The notes under the pieces: model-generated | Told to the model about the DNA's origin: nothing | Databases searched by the model: none | What the model saw: only the letters and a program-made list of their open reading frames with translations | Shown here: one piece after another, positions 45,381 through 54,433 of the stretch | Position numbering within the stretch: the first letter of the stretch is position 1 | Layout of the letters: every line of letters begins with the position of its first letter | Made by a program: the position numbers and the translations under genes | DNA from: Marinobacter sp. S0848L | GTDB lineage: Bacteria > Pseudomonadota > Gammaproteobacteria > Pseudomonadales > Oleiphilaceae | NCBI RefSeq assembly: GCF_023016065.1 | Contig: NZ_JALKAQ010000001.1 | Location: 496,001-560,000 of the forward strand | Reading direction: 5' to 3' | DNA: 64,000 bases

Positions 45381-45514
45381 GATGGTTCCGGTTGCTGATG
45401 ATCGGATTGGAAAAAACGTACAGTTTAGGAAGTTTGCACGGTTGCCGTCTACAAGCAGAACGCCCGCAGGCGTATAATGCGGTTAAATTCATCCGATCTC
45501 ACCCGGAGCGCCCC

Positions 45515-46195
45515 ATGACTCAGGACGAACTCAAAAAAGCCGTGGCCAAAGCCGCCATGGACCATATTGCCCCACACCTGAATCGCAAAAGCGTTGTCGG
45601 GGTTGGCACCGGCAGTACGGCGAACTTCTTCATCGATTTTCTGGCCGATTACAAAAACGAGTTTGACGGCGCCGTCGCCAGCTCCGAAGCTACCGCTGAG
45701 CGCCTGAAGGGGCACGGCATCCCGGTGTACGACCTGAACGCGATCGACGAACTGGAATACTACGTAGACGGTGCCGATGAAACCAACGAACGATTAGAAC
45801 TCATCAAAGGCGGCGGCGCAGCGCTTACCCGTGAAAAAATCGTCGCAGCGGTCGCCAAAACCTTCATCTGCATCGCCGACGACTCGAAAAAAGTGGATAT
45901 CCTGGGCGCATTTCCCCTACCGGTTGAAGTCATCCCCATGGCCCGCAGCCACGTTGGCCGCGAGATCGTAAAACTCGGCGGCGACCCGGTGTATCGTGAC
46001 GGTGTCACCACCGACAACGGCAACATCATCATCGACGTTCACAACATGGACATCTCCCGCCCGATTCAAGTGGAAGAACGCATCAACAACATTGTTGGCG
46101 TGGTTACCAACGGCCTGTTCGCACGTCGCCCAGCCGACTTGTTGCTACTAGGCACCAGCGAAGGCGTAAAAAGCATTCCTCGCCAAGGCGATTAA
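45515..46195 (+). CDS. rpiA: Ribose-5-phosphate isomerase A
   Basis: The 226-aa enzyme interconverts ribose 5-phosphate and ribulose 5-phosphate. It shows [15 protein letters not shown] (about 27-41), the active-site DGADETN and [14 protein letters not shown] motifs. The ATG at 45515 follows CGGAG; an upstream in-frame ATG at 45392 is in the ilvA promoter and rejected. A strong terminator follows. Divergent from ilvA, as in many relatives. Confidence 0.96.
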   Translation: MTQDELKKAVAKAAMDHIAPHLNRKSVVGVGTGSTANFFIDFLADYKNEFDGAVASSEATAERLKGHGIPVYDLNAIDELEYYVDGADETNERLELIKGGGAALTREKIVAAVAKTFICIADDSKKVDILGAFPLPVEVIPMARSHVGREIVKLGGDPVYRDGVTTDNGNIIIDVHNMDISRPIQVEERINNIVGVVTNGLFARRPADLLLLGTSEGVKSIPRQGD

Positions 46196-46215
46196 TACCG
46201 CTGCGCAAGGTCCCC

Positions 46216-46243
46216 AAAAGCCGGTTTATCAGCCGGCTTTTTT
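46216..46243 (+). terminator. Rho-independent terminator after rpiA
   Basis: The stem AAAAGCCGG/CCGGCTTTT with an 8-nt loop and a run of Ts (46238-46243) lies 20 bp past the rpiA stop. Confidence 0.9.
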
Positions 46244-46330
46244 ACAGTGCAACCATAAAACCAAGCGCTTGCTTGGTGCCAATATTTGAGCGACACTTGG
46301 GCTACTCCAAAAATAACAAGGAACGCCAAC

Positions 46331-47470
46331 GTGTCTGACTACTTCAACGAAACCCACGAACAGGTGCGCCTGACCGCCCGTAAATTCATCGAAACCCACG
46401 TTCGACCTTATATCGACGACTGGGAAGAAGCTGGCGAGTTTCCACGAGACATCTACCAAAAAGCCGGTGACGCCGGCCTTCTCGGCATAGGGTTCCCTGA
46501 AGCACTAGGGGGCATTGGCGAAGGCGACATCTTCATGAAAGTAGCTGCCTCCGAAGAACTGATGCGCTCCACCTCCGGCGGTTTCGTGGCCAGCCTTGGC
46601 TCCCTCGATATCGGTTTACCGCCCGTTGCCAAGTGGGCAAAGAAAGAGATTCGGGAACAGCTCGTACCCCCGGTACTGCGCGGCGAAAAAATCTCCGCCC
46701 TCGCCATCACTGAACCCGGCGGTGGCTCCGACGTCGCCAACATCAAAACCCGAGCGGTTCGCGAGGGTGACCACTACATCGTCAACGGCAGCAAAACCTT
46801 CATCACCAGCGGCACCCGCGCCGACCACTACACCGTTGCCGTGCGCACCGGAGGCGAAGGCCACGCGGGTATCAGCCTGCTGCTGATCGACCGCGACATG
46901 CCCGGCTTCTCCAACGGCAACAAACTCCGCAAAATGGGCTGGTGGGCCAGCGACACCGCCGAACTCTACTTCGAAGACTGCCGAGTCCCCGCCAACCGCC
47001 TGATCGGCGCCGAAAACGCCGGCTTCATCGCCATCATGAGCAACTTCCTGGCCGAACGCCTGAGCCTGTCCATCATGGCCTACATGACCGCCCAACTGGC
47101 CTACGAAGCGGCACTGGATTACACCAAACAACGCCAAGCCTTCGGCCGCCCTGTCTCCGGCTTTCAGATCACCCGCCACAAACTCGTGGACATGGCCACC
47201 CAAATCGACATCGCCCGGGAATACACCTACCGCTGCGCAGCCCTCATGCAAGCGGGCAAAAACCCCATCAAACAAGTGGCGATGGCGAAAAACTTCTCCG
47301 TGGACGTCTGCGAAAAAGTCACCCGCGAAGCCGTGCAACTGTTCGGCGGCATGGGCTACATGCGCGAATCTGTGGTTGATCGCCTGTACCGCGACGCCAA
47401 GATTCTCTCCATCGGCGGCGGCACCACTGAAATCATGAAAGAACTGATTGCCAAACAGATCAGACTGTAG
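46331..47470 (+). CDS. Acyl-CoA dehydrogenase
   Basis: The 379-aa flavoprotein oxidises acyl-CoA to enoyl-CoA. It has the N-terminal helical domain (FNETHEQVRLTARKFIETHV), the middle strand domain (LAITEPGGGSDVANIKTRAV, with FAD-contacting residues) and the C-terminal helices with QAFGRPVSGFQ and AVQLFGGMGYMRE. The start is a GTG (46331) with AAGGA 8 bases upstream; an earlier TTG at 46286 is unlikely. Substrate chain length is not readable. The closest relatives by motif are the long-chain or citronellyl-type enzymes, a guess only. It stands alone between terminator-like elements. Confidence 0.9.
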   Translation: MSDYFNETHEQVRLTARKFIETHVRPYIDDWEEAGEFPRDIYQKAGDAGLLGIGFPEALGGIGEGDIFMKVAASEELMRSTSGGFVASLGSLDIGLPPVAKWAKKEIREQLVPPVLRGEKISALAITEPGGGSDVANIKTRAVREGDHYIVNGSKTFITSGTRADHYTVAVRTGGEGHAGISLLLIDRDMPGFSNGNKLRKMGWWASDTAELYFEDCRVPANRLIGAENAGFIAIMSNFLAERLSLSIMAYMTAQLAYEAALDYTKQRQAFGRPVSGFQITRHKLVDMATQIDIAREYTYRCAALMQAGKNPIKQVAMAKNFSVDVCEKVTREAVQLFGGMGYMRESVVDRLYRDAKILSIGGGTTEIMKELIAKQIRL

Positions 47471-47512
47471 ATTTCGGAAATTACTGAATCGGGCTTGCCC
47501 TGAAGCTGGAAA

Positions 47513-47619
47513 GGGCCTCTGGTGGCCCTGTCCGAAAACGTGGAGCGCCAAGGATGGCGCGACCGAGCCCTACAGGGACGTATTCACGGGCGTTTTTCGG
47601 ACAGGGCTGCCAGAGGCCC
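47513..47619. repeat. 107-bp hairpin element, same family as 43704-43808
   Basis: Imperfect 28-29 bp arms: GGGCCTCTGGTGGCCCTGTC continuing CGAAAACG (47513-47540) and the complementary CGTTTTTCGGACAGGGCTGC continuing CAGAGGCCC (47591-47619). The loop has GGAGCGCCAAGGATGGCGC and GAGCCCTACAGGGACG, matching pieces of the other element's loop. It lies 42 bp past the acyl-CoA dehydrogenase stop and may terminate its transcript. Confidence 0.85.
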
Positions 47620-47740
47620 GCTTGCACCCAAAGCCAAGCCGCCACCAACGTTTAGTTTCGAATGCCTGTAGAGTCCCGTATAATTGCGCCCACTTTTCGA
47701 ACACCGTTAAACGAACCTAACGTATCAGGAAGGAACTCAC

Positions 47741-48268
47741 ATGCAATTCGACAACATCCCAGCGGGCAAAAACCCGCCAGAAGACATCTACGTAGCCATC
47801 GAAATCCCGGCCAACAGCTCCCCGGTCAAGTACGAACTCGACAAAGACATGGGCGCCCTGCTGGTAGACCGCTTCATGGCCACCCCCATGTTCTACCCGG
47901 CCAACTACGGCTTCATCCCTCACACCCTGGCTGACGACGGCGACCCGCTGGACGTACTGGTTGTGACCCCATACCCGATCCAGGCGGGCTCTGTTATCCG
48001 CTGCCGTCCGGTTGGCGTACTGAACATGGAAGACGAAGCCGGTGGCGACGCCAAACTGGTTGCCGTACCCCATGACAAGCTGACCACCATCTACCACGAC
48101 GTCAAAGAAATCGACGACCTGCCAGCGCTTCTGCGCGACCAGATTCGTCACTTCTTCGAGAACTACAAAACTCTCGAGCCAGGCAAGTGGGTAAAAGTAC
48201 AAGGCTGGGGCAACGCTGCCGAAGCCAAGCAAGCCATCGTAGACTCGGTTAACGCCTACAAAGGCTAA
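47741..48268 (+). CDS. ppa: Inorganic pyrophosphatase, family I
   Basis: The 175-aa enzyme hydrolyses pyrophosphate. Active-site motifs: [16 protein letters not shown], the signature [13 protein letters not shown] (three Asp) and [21 protein letters not shown] lies before ATG 47741. It ends at a bidirectional terminator. Confidence 0.97.
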   Translation: MQFDNIPAGKNPPEDIYVAIEIPANSSPVKYELDKDMGALLVDRFMATPMFYPANYGFIPHTLADDGDPLDVLVVTPYPIQAGSVIRCRPVGVLNMEDEAGGDAKLVAVPHDKLTTIYHDVKEIDDLPALLRDQIRHFFENYKTLEPGKWVKVQGWGNAAEAKQAIVDSVNAYKG

Positions 48269-48283
48269 TCGCGTTTCGGGCAT

Positions 48284-48322
48284 AAAAAAACCGGGCGACT
48301 CTTTAGAGCAGCCCGGTTTTTT
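48284..48322. terminator. Bidirectional terminator between ppa and DUF2333 gene
   Basis: The stem AACCGGGC/GCCCGGTT (48289-48296 and 48311-48318) has an A-run on the left and a T-run on the right, so it can end both the ppa transcript and the convergent minus-strand operon. Confidence 0.88.
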
Positions 48323-48346
48323 ATTCAACAAACATCCAAACGGGCA

Positions 48347-49399
48347 TCAGCCCCGCGACAACAAGTCCCGCATATCACTGATCGCTGCGTTCGCCCGCGA
48401 CAAGTAAGCCGCCATCGTCAACGAGTGGTTCGCCAACACACCAAACCCACTGCCGTTCAGAATCACCGGGCTCCACATAGACGCTTGGGTGCCTTCCAGC
48501 TCGATGATGATCTGCTGCACACTCGCCATCGCATTCTTGTCTTGCAGCACCTTGCGGAAGTCCACCTCCATCGCCCGGAAAATATGCAACAACGCCCAAG
48601 CCGTGCCGCGCGCTTCATAAAACACGTCATCAATCTTGGTCCAGTCGGTTTTCACATCCTCACCGTTGACCGCCTCAGACAGCGGGTCACCGTCGTCCAT
48701 ATTCGCCATAGTTTCACTGACCGAAGCTTTACCGACACTTTCACTCAGAGTTCGGGACAAGCTGCCCAAACGCGTTTCCAGGTCTGCCAGCCAGTTGTTC
48801 AGGTTGTCTGCCCGGGCGAAAAACTGAGCATTGCTTTGCTCAGGATCCGACAAACGGTTCAGGTAGCGTTTCAGTGCATTGATGCCGCGACGGTATTCGT
48901 TTTCCGTGGACGGAATCGCCCAGCTTTCACTGTCAAAGTGTAACTGCGGCTCGGCAATGGTCAGGTCCGGATCTTCCGCAGACTGGCTCTGCGACCGGCT
49001 GATGTCTTTGCGAAGCGAACGGGACAAATCCCGCAGTTGCACCAGCACGCCGTATTCCCAGTTCGGCATGTTGTCCATCCAGAGTCCGGGAGGAAAGATA
49101 TCATTCGAAATGTAGCCACCCGGCTTATCCAGCAGCGTTTCAGCCAACCGGATCATAGTGGCCGTGGTGGCAAATCCGGCTACCGGTTCACGTTCCATCG
49201 AACTGGCCAACGTGCGGGTATGCTCCCGCACCGAGAAGCTGTCCGGCTCACTGCTCCAGATGACGCCCAACACAATGGTAATCAGCAGGTACACCACAAG
49301 CAGCGCCAAGATAAACTTGCCGATTACGCCGCTGCCACCGGTGTAATCCTGAACATCTTCTTTCTTGTCCTTGAAGTACTGTCTGATTTTCCCCGGCAT
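48347..49399 (-). CDS. DUF2333 family membrane-anchored protein
   Basis: The 350-aa protein from ATG 49399 (MPGKIRQYFKDKKEDVQDY) has one membrane segment at about residues 25-48 (VIGKFILALLVVYLLITIVL) and a long periplasmic helical domain. The family is widespread in gammaproteobacteria and has no known function. It lies 7 bp after the LapD-like gene, so both are cotranscribed and may act together at the envelope. The extension to 49507 overlaps that gene and is rejected. Confidence 0.85.
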   Translation of the reverse strand: MPGKIRQYFKDKKEDVQDYTGGSGVIGKFILALLVVYLLITIVLGVIWSSEPDSFSVREHTRTLASSMEREPVAGFATTATMIRLAETLLDKPGGYISNDIFPPGLWMDNMPNWEYGVLVQLRDLSRSLRKDISRSQSQSAEDPDLTIAEPQLHFDSESWAIPSTENEYRRGINALKRYLNRLSDPEQSNAQFFARADNLNNWLADLETRLGSLSRTLSESVGKASVSETMANMDDGDPLSEAVNGEDVKTDWTKIDDVFYEARGTAWALLHIFRAMEVDFRKVLQDKNAMASVQQIIIELEGTQASMWSPVILNGSGFGVLANHSLTMAAYLSRANAAISDMRDLLSRG

Positions 49400-49406
49400 A
49401 AAACGT

Positions 49407-51407
49407 TTACTCTCCTGTTGATTTCTCGTCGGCCGCAAAGGGTCGGCCCAAATGGTAGCCCATGGCGCCATCGATACCCAATTTACAGAGTACCGAGTAT
49501 TCCGCACCTCTTTCTACACCCGTAGCGAAAACTTTCACACCCCGACTGCGGGCAATGCCGATAACCGACTCGAGCCAGAACCGGTTATCCTCGTGGCTAT
49601 CCAGATCATGAACAAAACTGTTATCAATTCGCAAAGCGCTCAACGGCAGGTTCCGCAAGTAATTGAACGGCACCCCACCCACACCAAAGCGGTCCACCAA
49701 AACCGGAACGTTCCGTTTAACCAGTGCCCGAATCAATTGACTCGCCTGCGCGCGGTGGTGGTGCAGAGTCATTTCAGAAATGCCTACCCACAAACGGCGA
49801 TTGAGTGTGTCGGCAGAACCCAGCATCTCCAGCAGGTCTTCCCGGAACGTATCATCGGCTACCGAGGCCGAACCTAACGAAATCGCGAGCTTTTCGTCTG
49901 GTTGATTCTCAAGGCGCTCAAGAACGCTGGCGACCAGCGCTCGATCAATATCGGCAATCAACCCGAGGCGTTCCGCCATCGGCACAAACGCGCCCGCCTT
50001 CAATACACCCTCTGGCGCGCAAATTCTTGAAAACACCTGATAATACTGAAGTTCCTGATCAGGGCCCTGCACCATTGGCTGCAACCAAAGTGACAAGCGC
50101 TTCTCTTGAATAGCATCGTTAATGATGTCGCGCCATGTGTCCATCGTGTGATTACTGTTGCCACTGGCATCCTTGATCCAGCAACAGGACTCCTCACGTT
50201 GCTGAGCAGTCCGCAACGCCGTGTCTGCGGCCGCCAGCAAATCCCGGACATCCGCCTCTTTCGATGCAATCGCCAGCCCCGCATGCACAAACGTTTCAAG
50301 TGGCGCGGCCATATCCGCATACAGCCCATCAAGCTTCTCGACTATTCCCTCACACCACACTTTCACATCCACAGCCGAGGCACCGGGCAGATACACGGCA
50401 AATTCCGCCCCGGTTCGTCGGCCCGCAAATGCTCCGGCGTGTTTCATCACAAACGCCTTAACAACCTTGCCCACCTGCCTCAGCACCTCGTCGCCGTCTT
50501 CGCGGCCGTGGCTTTGGTTGTAGTCAGCAAAACAGCTCAGCTGAAGCAGCATCAGCACCCCGGGTGCGGATTTCTCCTCGGATTCAACCTCCACCTTCAG
50601 GCGCTGATCAAACGCGCTGCGGCTTGCAAGCCCGGTCACCGCGTCTTCGTTGTTCACTTTTCGCAAATGCTGGATCAACTTTCCCTGGCCGGCGAACAGC
50701 TGGCCCAGATCGTCCGCCATCTGATTCATCGCCTCGGTCACCTGGTTCAACTCCCGGGTAGAACGCATCTCCACCCGTTCTCTGAAATCCCTACGACTTA
50801 GTGCCCGGGCCTGCTTTTCCAATGCTTTCAGCGGCTTCAGCAAACGCCGTAGCAAAAGCCCTAAAGCCAGCATGCCGATACCGCCAATGACAACCACCCC
50901 GGCCAACAAGCCCACCGTAATTCGCCAGAGATCGTCGTAAGCCCGGCCCAGGTTGCTGACCACCTGCACCGTGCCCAGCTGCGCCCAACCACGTACCACT
51001 TGCGCCGTCCCTTCCGGTTTGGGCAATGTCGCCAGCTGCACGAACCAAGCGGGGGCTATCCGCGTTCTTAAGGGCATAGAACGGCCCGCCAGCATAATTC
51101 CTTCATGACCAACAAATTTCACTGACAGGTAGCTACCGCTATCGAAAACGGCATCAATCAACGAGGAAGCGGCAACGATGTCGGAGGCATCAACGGCTTT
51201 GGATAACGCCACGCCGGTGGCGGTTGCCGCGTCTTGTGCGTGCTCTAAGTGCTGCGACGAAACGTAATCCCGGAAGGTATTAAAGGTCACCGAAAAAATG
51301 GCCAGCAATATGAGCACCAATAAACTGCCGGTGAAGAGCAACAACAATGCCCGAAGGCTCAGCACGCCATATTGCCGCTGCCTGTTCGCTACCTGCACCA
51401 TTGCCAT
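49407..51407 (-). CDS. LapD-like c-di-GMP receptor with degenerate GGDEF-EAL domains
   Basis: The 666-aa membrane protein has helices at about 18-42 and 165-190 flanking a periplasmic LapD/MoxY-like domain, then HAMP (about 190-240), a GGDEF-type domain in which the signature is RRTGAEF, and an EAL-type domain in which EAL is replaced (LWLQPMVQ) and DDFGTG is DRFGVG. Both catalytic sites are therefore probably dead, as in LapD, which binds c-di-GMP and holds the protease LapG. No lapG is adjacent. ATG 51407 has GGAG 5 bases upstream; ATG 51401 is close. First gene of an operon with the DUF2333 gene. Confidence 0.8.
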   Translation of the reverse strand: MAMVQVANRQRQYGVLSLRALLLLFTGSLLVLILLAIFSVTFNTFRDYVSSQHLEHAQDAATATGVALSKAVDASDIVAASSLIDAVFDSGSYLSVKFVGHEGIMLAGRSMPLRTRIAPAWFVQLATLPKPEGTAQVVRGWAQLGTVQVVSNLGRAYDDLWRITVGLLAGVVVIGGIGMLALGLLLRRLLKPLKALEKQARALSRRDFRERVEMRSTRELNQVTEAMNQMADDLGQLFAGQGKLIQHLRKVNNEDAVTGLASRSAFDQRLKVEVESEEKSAPGVLMLLQLSCFADYNQSHGREDGDEVLRQVGKVVKAFVMKHAGAFAGRRTGAEFAVYLPGASAVDVKVWCEGIVEKLDGLYADMAAPLETFVHAGLAIASKEADVRDLLAAADTALRTAQQREESCCWIKDASGNSNHTMDTWRDIINDAIQEKRLSLWLQPMVQGPDQELQYYQVFSRICAPEGVLKAGAFVPMAERLGLIADIDRALVASVLERLENQPDEKLAISLGSASVADDTFREDLLEMLGSADTLNRRLWVGISEMTLHHHRAQASQLIRALVKRNVPVLVDRFGVGGVPFNYLRNLPLSALRIDNSFVHDLDSHEDNRFWLESVIGIARSRGVKVFATGVERGAEYSVLCKLGIDGAMGYHLGRPFAADEKSTGE

Positions 51408-51618
51408 ATAGCTCCAAGACCTGGGACTGAATCCAAAGATGCCCTCAACTCTGTGACCACTTTCAAGAGTTGACAAACATTTACAAAGTGCCGTCTACGT
51501 CGACAACATTAAACACTATAGACTCTACCCAAGGACTATGAAGCCTTTGTCTAACCTGATCACGAAATAAGTTCGTCCTGCCGGACAGAACAACCTATAA
51601 CAGAAAGGCACGAGCACA

Positions 51619-53229
51619 ATGAGCGACGAAAGCCAGAAGGAAAAACTCAGGCAACATTTTGCCCGCCGCGTCACCACCCAAGCGCGCGTTGTTCTGGATA
51701 CCTGGCAAAAAATTCACGATGACCCTGCGCAAGCCCAACTGTTCCGGGAAGCACTGGAATCCGCCGCCGACAAATTGGTGCGCTACGCCCGTCGCTTCGA
51801 GATGGAAGCCCACGCTCGCGCCGGCGACCGCATCCTGGACGCGCTGACCCAATGGCAGACGGGCACCTCGCTCAGTGCCGATCATCAGCAAACCCTTGAA
51901 GGGTCGATGGAAGCGTTGCGTCACTGCACTCAACGCCGCAGCGACGAAAACAATGATGCGCCCCACCCGTTCCGCCGAACCCCCGTTTACCTCGCGCTTG
52001 CTGACGAAGAGTCGGCAGCCAGACTGATCAAGCAACTCGAATTCTTCGGTTTCCGCGCTTCGGCCTATCAAACGCCCAACGAGTTGATGGCGGCGTGTGC
52101 AGTAAGCAAACCTGAAACTATCCTCATCGACATCAACTTTGGCGGGGGAGCGTCTTCGGGCATATCCACCATTGAGCACCTGCAGGAACAGCACGACACC
52201 CCCATCCCCATTATTTTCATGAGCGACGAAGACGGCTCGATCGAAACACGACTGAGAGCGTCCCGGTGTGGTGGCGAAGAGTTTTTCTACCCGGCGGTTG
52301 ATCCGGGCCAGTTGATCGAAAAAATCGAAACCTATACCCACGGCAATACCGTCGAGCCCTACCGGGTATTGGTGCTCGACGACTCCCGAGCCCAGGCGAA
52401 ATTCATGGAAACCGTGCTGAAAAAAGCCGGCATGAACGCCCACATCATCACCGACCCGATGCGGATCATTACCGCTCTGGAGGAATTCTCGCCCGAGATC
52501 ATCCTGCTGGATATGTACATGCCCGGTTGCACGGGCATGGAGATTGCCCGTGTCATTCGCCAACAGGACAGATTTCACAGCGTACCGATTATCTATCTGT
52601 CGGCCGAAGACGACGTTGGTAAACAACTGCACGCCATGAGCCTGGGCGGCGATGATTTTCTCACCAAGCCGGTTGACCCCAAGCACCTGATCGCCACGCT
52701 GCATAATCGGGGCCGCCGTGCCCGCTCGTTACTGGCACTGATGATTCGCGACAGCCTGACGGGGCTGTTCAACCACACCCATACTCTGTATCTGCTGGAG
52801 CAGGAAATCGGTCGGGCGCGCCAGAAAGATCAACCGCTGTGCTTCGCCATGATCGATCTGGACTATTTCAAGAAGGTGAACGATACCTTCGGCCACCCTA
52901 TTGGTGACCGGATCCTTCGAAGCCTGTCGATGTTCCTGAAACAGCGGCTGCGCAAAACCGACCACATCGGTCGCTATGGCGGTGAGGAGTTCGCACTGAT
53001 TCTGCCCAACACCCGCCCCAGCGACGCTCGAAACGTGGTCAACGAAATCCGGGAACGGTTTTCCGAACTTGTGCAAGAGGCCGGTGATCGCCAATTCAAC
53101 GTTACCTTCAGCTGCGGGCTGGCCGCATGGCAGGGCGACAGCTCACAATCGCTGTGTGAGCGCGCTGACCGGGCCTTGTACGTCTCGAAAGCCAATGGCC
53201 GAAACTGCGTGACACTGGCCGAAGATTGA
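51619..53229 (+). CDS. Response regulator diguanylate cyclase: helical domain-REC-REC-GGDEF
   Basis: The 536-aa soluble protein has an N-terminal helical region (about 1-110) of Hpt-like appearance, a first receiver domain (about 122-245) with Asp in ILIDINFGGG but FFYPAVDP where the conserved Lys is expected, a canonical second receiver (about 250-370; RVLVLDDSRA, ILLDMYMPG, FLTKPVDP) and a GGDEF domain with active GGEEF (RYGGEEFALILPN). It should make c-di-GMP under phosphorylation control of the second receiver. It is divergent from the LapD-like gene, suggesting producer and receptor. Confidence 0.9.
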   Translation: MSDESQKEKLRQHFARRVTTQARVVLDTWQKIHDDPAQAQLFREALESAADKLVRYARRFEMEAHARAGDRILDALTQWQTGTSLSADHQQTLEGSMEALRHCTQRRSDENNDAPHPFRRTPVYLALADEESAARLIKQLEFFGFRASAYQTPNELMAACAVSKPETILIDINFGGGASSGISTIEHLQEQHDTPIPIIFMSDEDGSIETRLRASRCGGEEFFYPAVDPGQLIEKIETYTHGNTVEPYRVLVLDDSRAQAKFMETVLKKAGMNAHIITDPMRIITALEEFSPEIILLDMYMPGCTGMEIARVIRQQDRFHSVPIIYLSAEDDVGKQLHAMSLGGDDFLTKPVDPKHLIATLHNRGRRARSLLALMIRDSLTGLFNHTHTLYLLEQEIGRARQKDQPLCFAMIDLDYFKKVNDTFGHPIGDRILRSLSMFLKQRLRKTDHIGRYGGEEFALILPNTRPSDARNVVNEIRERFSELVQEAGDRQFNVTFSCGLAAWQGDSSQSLCERADRALYVSKANGRNCVTLAED

Positions 53230-53488
53230 TCTCCTCCGGACCGGGCTTTCTGCCCGGTCCATGAAACCAATGTCGAATACCCGCCCTGATCGCCATCGCC
53301 GACAATGCTAGCCATCAACGAAATGTCATCGCGCGTGAGGCAATTGCTGTGTAATCTTTTTCAGGATCAAAAGTCGTATCCGAAGATTGTCAAAAAGTGT
53401 TGATCTGAAGCGAATAAGTACGCACCATTCAACCAAACTGTCGTTATCTTCGGCGATCCTGTCAAAAACAAACAAGGCAAATTTCATC

Positions 53489-53926
53489 ATGTCGACCATA
53501 CTTGTCCTACATGGCCCCAACCTTAATATGCTCGGCACACGCGAGCCGGAGGTTTATGGCCATGAGACGCTGGCAGACATTGACGACCGCTTGCGCCAAC
53601 AAGCTTCGGAACAAGGCCATCATCTGCTGCATCTGCAATCCAATGCAGAGTACGAATTGATTGACCGCATTCACGAAGCCCGGGCTGAAGGGGTGGACTT
53701 CATCATTATCAATCCTGCTGCTTTCACCCATACCAGTGTCGCCTTGCGGGACGCATTGCTGGCATCGGGCATCCCGTTCATTGAAGTGCACCTGTCGAAT
53801 GTGCATGCACGGGAGCCGTTCCGGCACCACTCGTATTTTTCAGATATCGCCCAAGGCGTTATCTGCGGTTTAGGCAGCCAGGGTTACGATCTTGCTTTAC
53901 AGGCTGCCCTGCAAAAAATTCACTGA
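53489..53926 (+). CDS. aroQ: Type II 3-dehydroquinate dehydratase
   Basis: The 145-aa enzyme of the shikimate pathway shows [18 protein letters not shown] with catalytic Tyr23, the [16 protein letters not shown] site with His and [17 protein letters not shown]. The ATG at 53489 gives the normal length; the frame upstream to 53387 lacks a ribosome site. It is followed by accB at 30 bp, a common aroQ-accB-accC arrangement. Confidence 0.96.
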   Translation: MSTILVLHGPNLNMLGTREPEVYGHETLADIDDRLRQQASEQGHHLLHLQSNAEYELIDRIHEARAEGVDFIIINPAAFTHTSVALRDALLASGIPFIEVHLSNVHAREPFRHHSYFSDIAQGVICGLGSQGYDLALQAALQKIH

Positions 53927-53956
53927 TAGACCAGAGACAACGGGACTGGAATAGTT

Positions 53957-54415
53957 ATGGATATTCGCAAAATCAAAAAACTGATCGAACTGCTCGAGGA
54001 GTCTGACGTCGAGGAGCTGGAAATTCACGAGGGCGATGACTCCGTTCGCATCTCCCGCCGCCGTGAGCAAGCTGCCGGCCAAGTCGTCAGCCACTACGCT
54101 GCACCCGCACCTCAAGCGGCACCGGCACCTGCCAGTGCGCCTGCGCCTGAAGAAGCGCCTGCCGCATCTGCTGCCATTAATGGCCATGCGCTGAAATCAC
54201 CGATGGTGGGCACCTTCTACCGGTCACCGTCACCGTCTGCACCGGCCTTTGTGGAAGTGGGCCAATCCGTCAAGGCTGGCGATGTCATCTGCATTGTTGA
54301 AGCCATGAAGATGATGAACCAGATCGAAGCAGACAAGTCTGGCACCATCACCGAAATTCTGGTCGAAAATGGCCAGCCGGTGGAGTTTGACCAACCTTTG
54401 GTCGTCATTTCCTGA
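53957..54415 (+). CDS. accB: Biotin carboxyl carrier protein AccB
   Basis: The 152-aa subunit of acetyl-CoA carboxylase has an N-terminal [20 protein letters not shown], an Ala/Pro-rich linker (about 48-73) and a biotinyl domain with Lys118 in [16 protein letters not shown]. It carries CO2 between AccC and the carboxyltransferase. accC follows after 18 bp. Confidence 0.97.
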   Translation: MDIRKIKKLIELLEESDVEELEIHEGDDSVRISRRREQAAGQVVSHYAAPAPQAAPAPASAPAPEEAPAASAAINGHALKSPMVGTFYRSPSPSAPAFVEVGQSVKAGDVICIVEAMKMMNQIEADKSGTITEILVENGQPVEFDQPLVVIS

Positions 54416-54433
54416 ATCTGGTGATTGCTACCC

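Noticed and set aside
44253..45398. 381-codon open frame on the plus strand opposite ilvA
   Set aside because: Fully antisense to ilvA with intact PLP motifs; no ribosome site or domain.
51595..52704. 369-codon open frame on the minus strand opposite the REC-REC-GGDEF gene
   Set aside because: Antisense shadow; no domain and it also covers the start region of the real gene.
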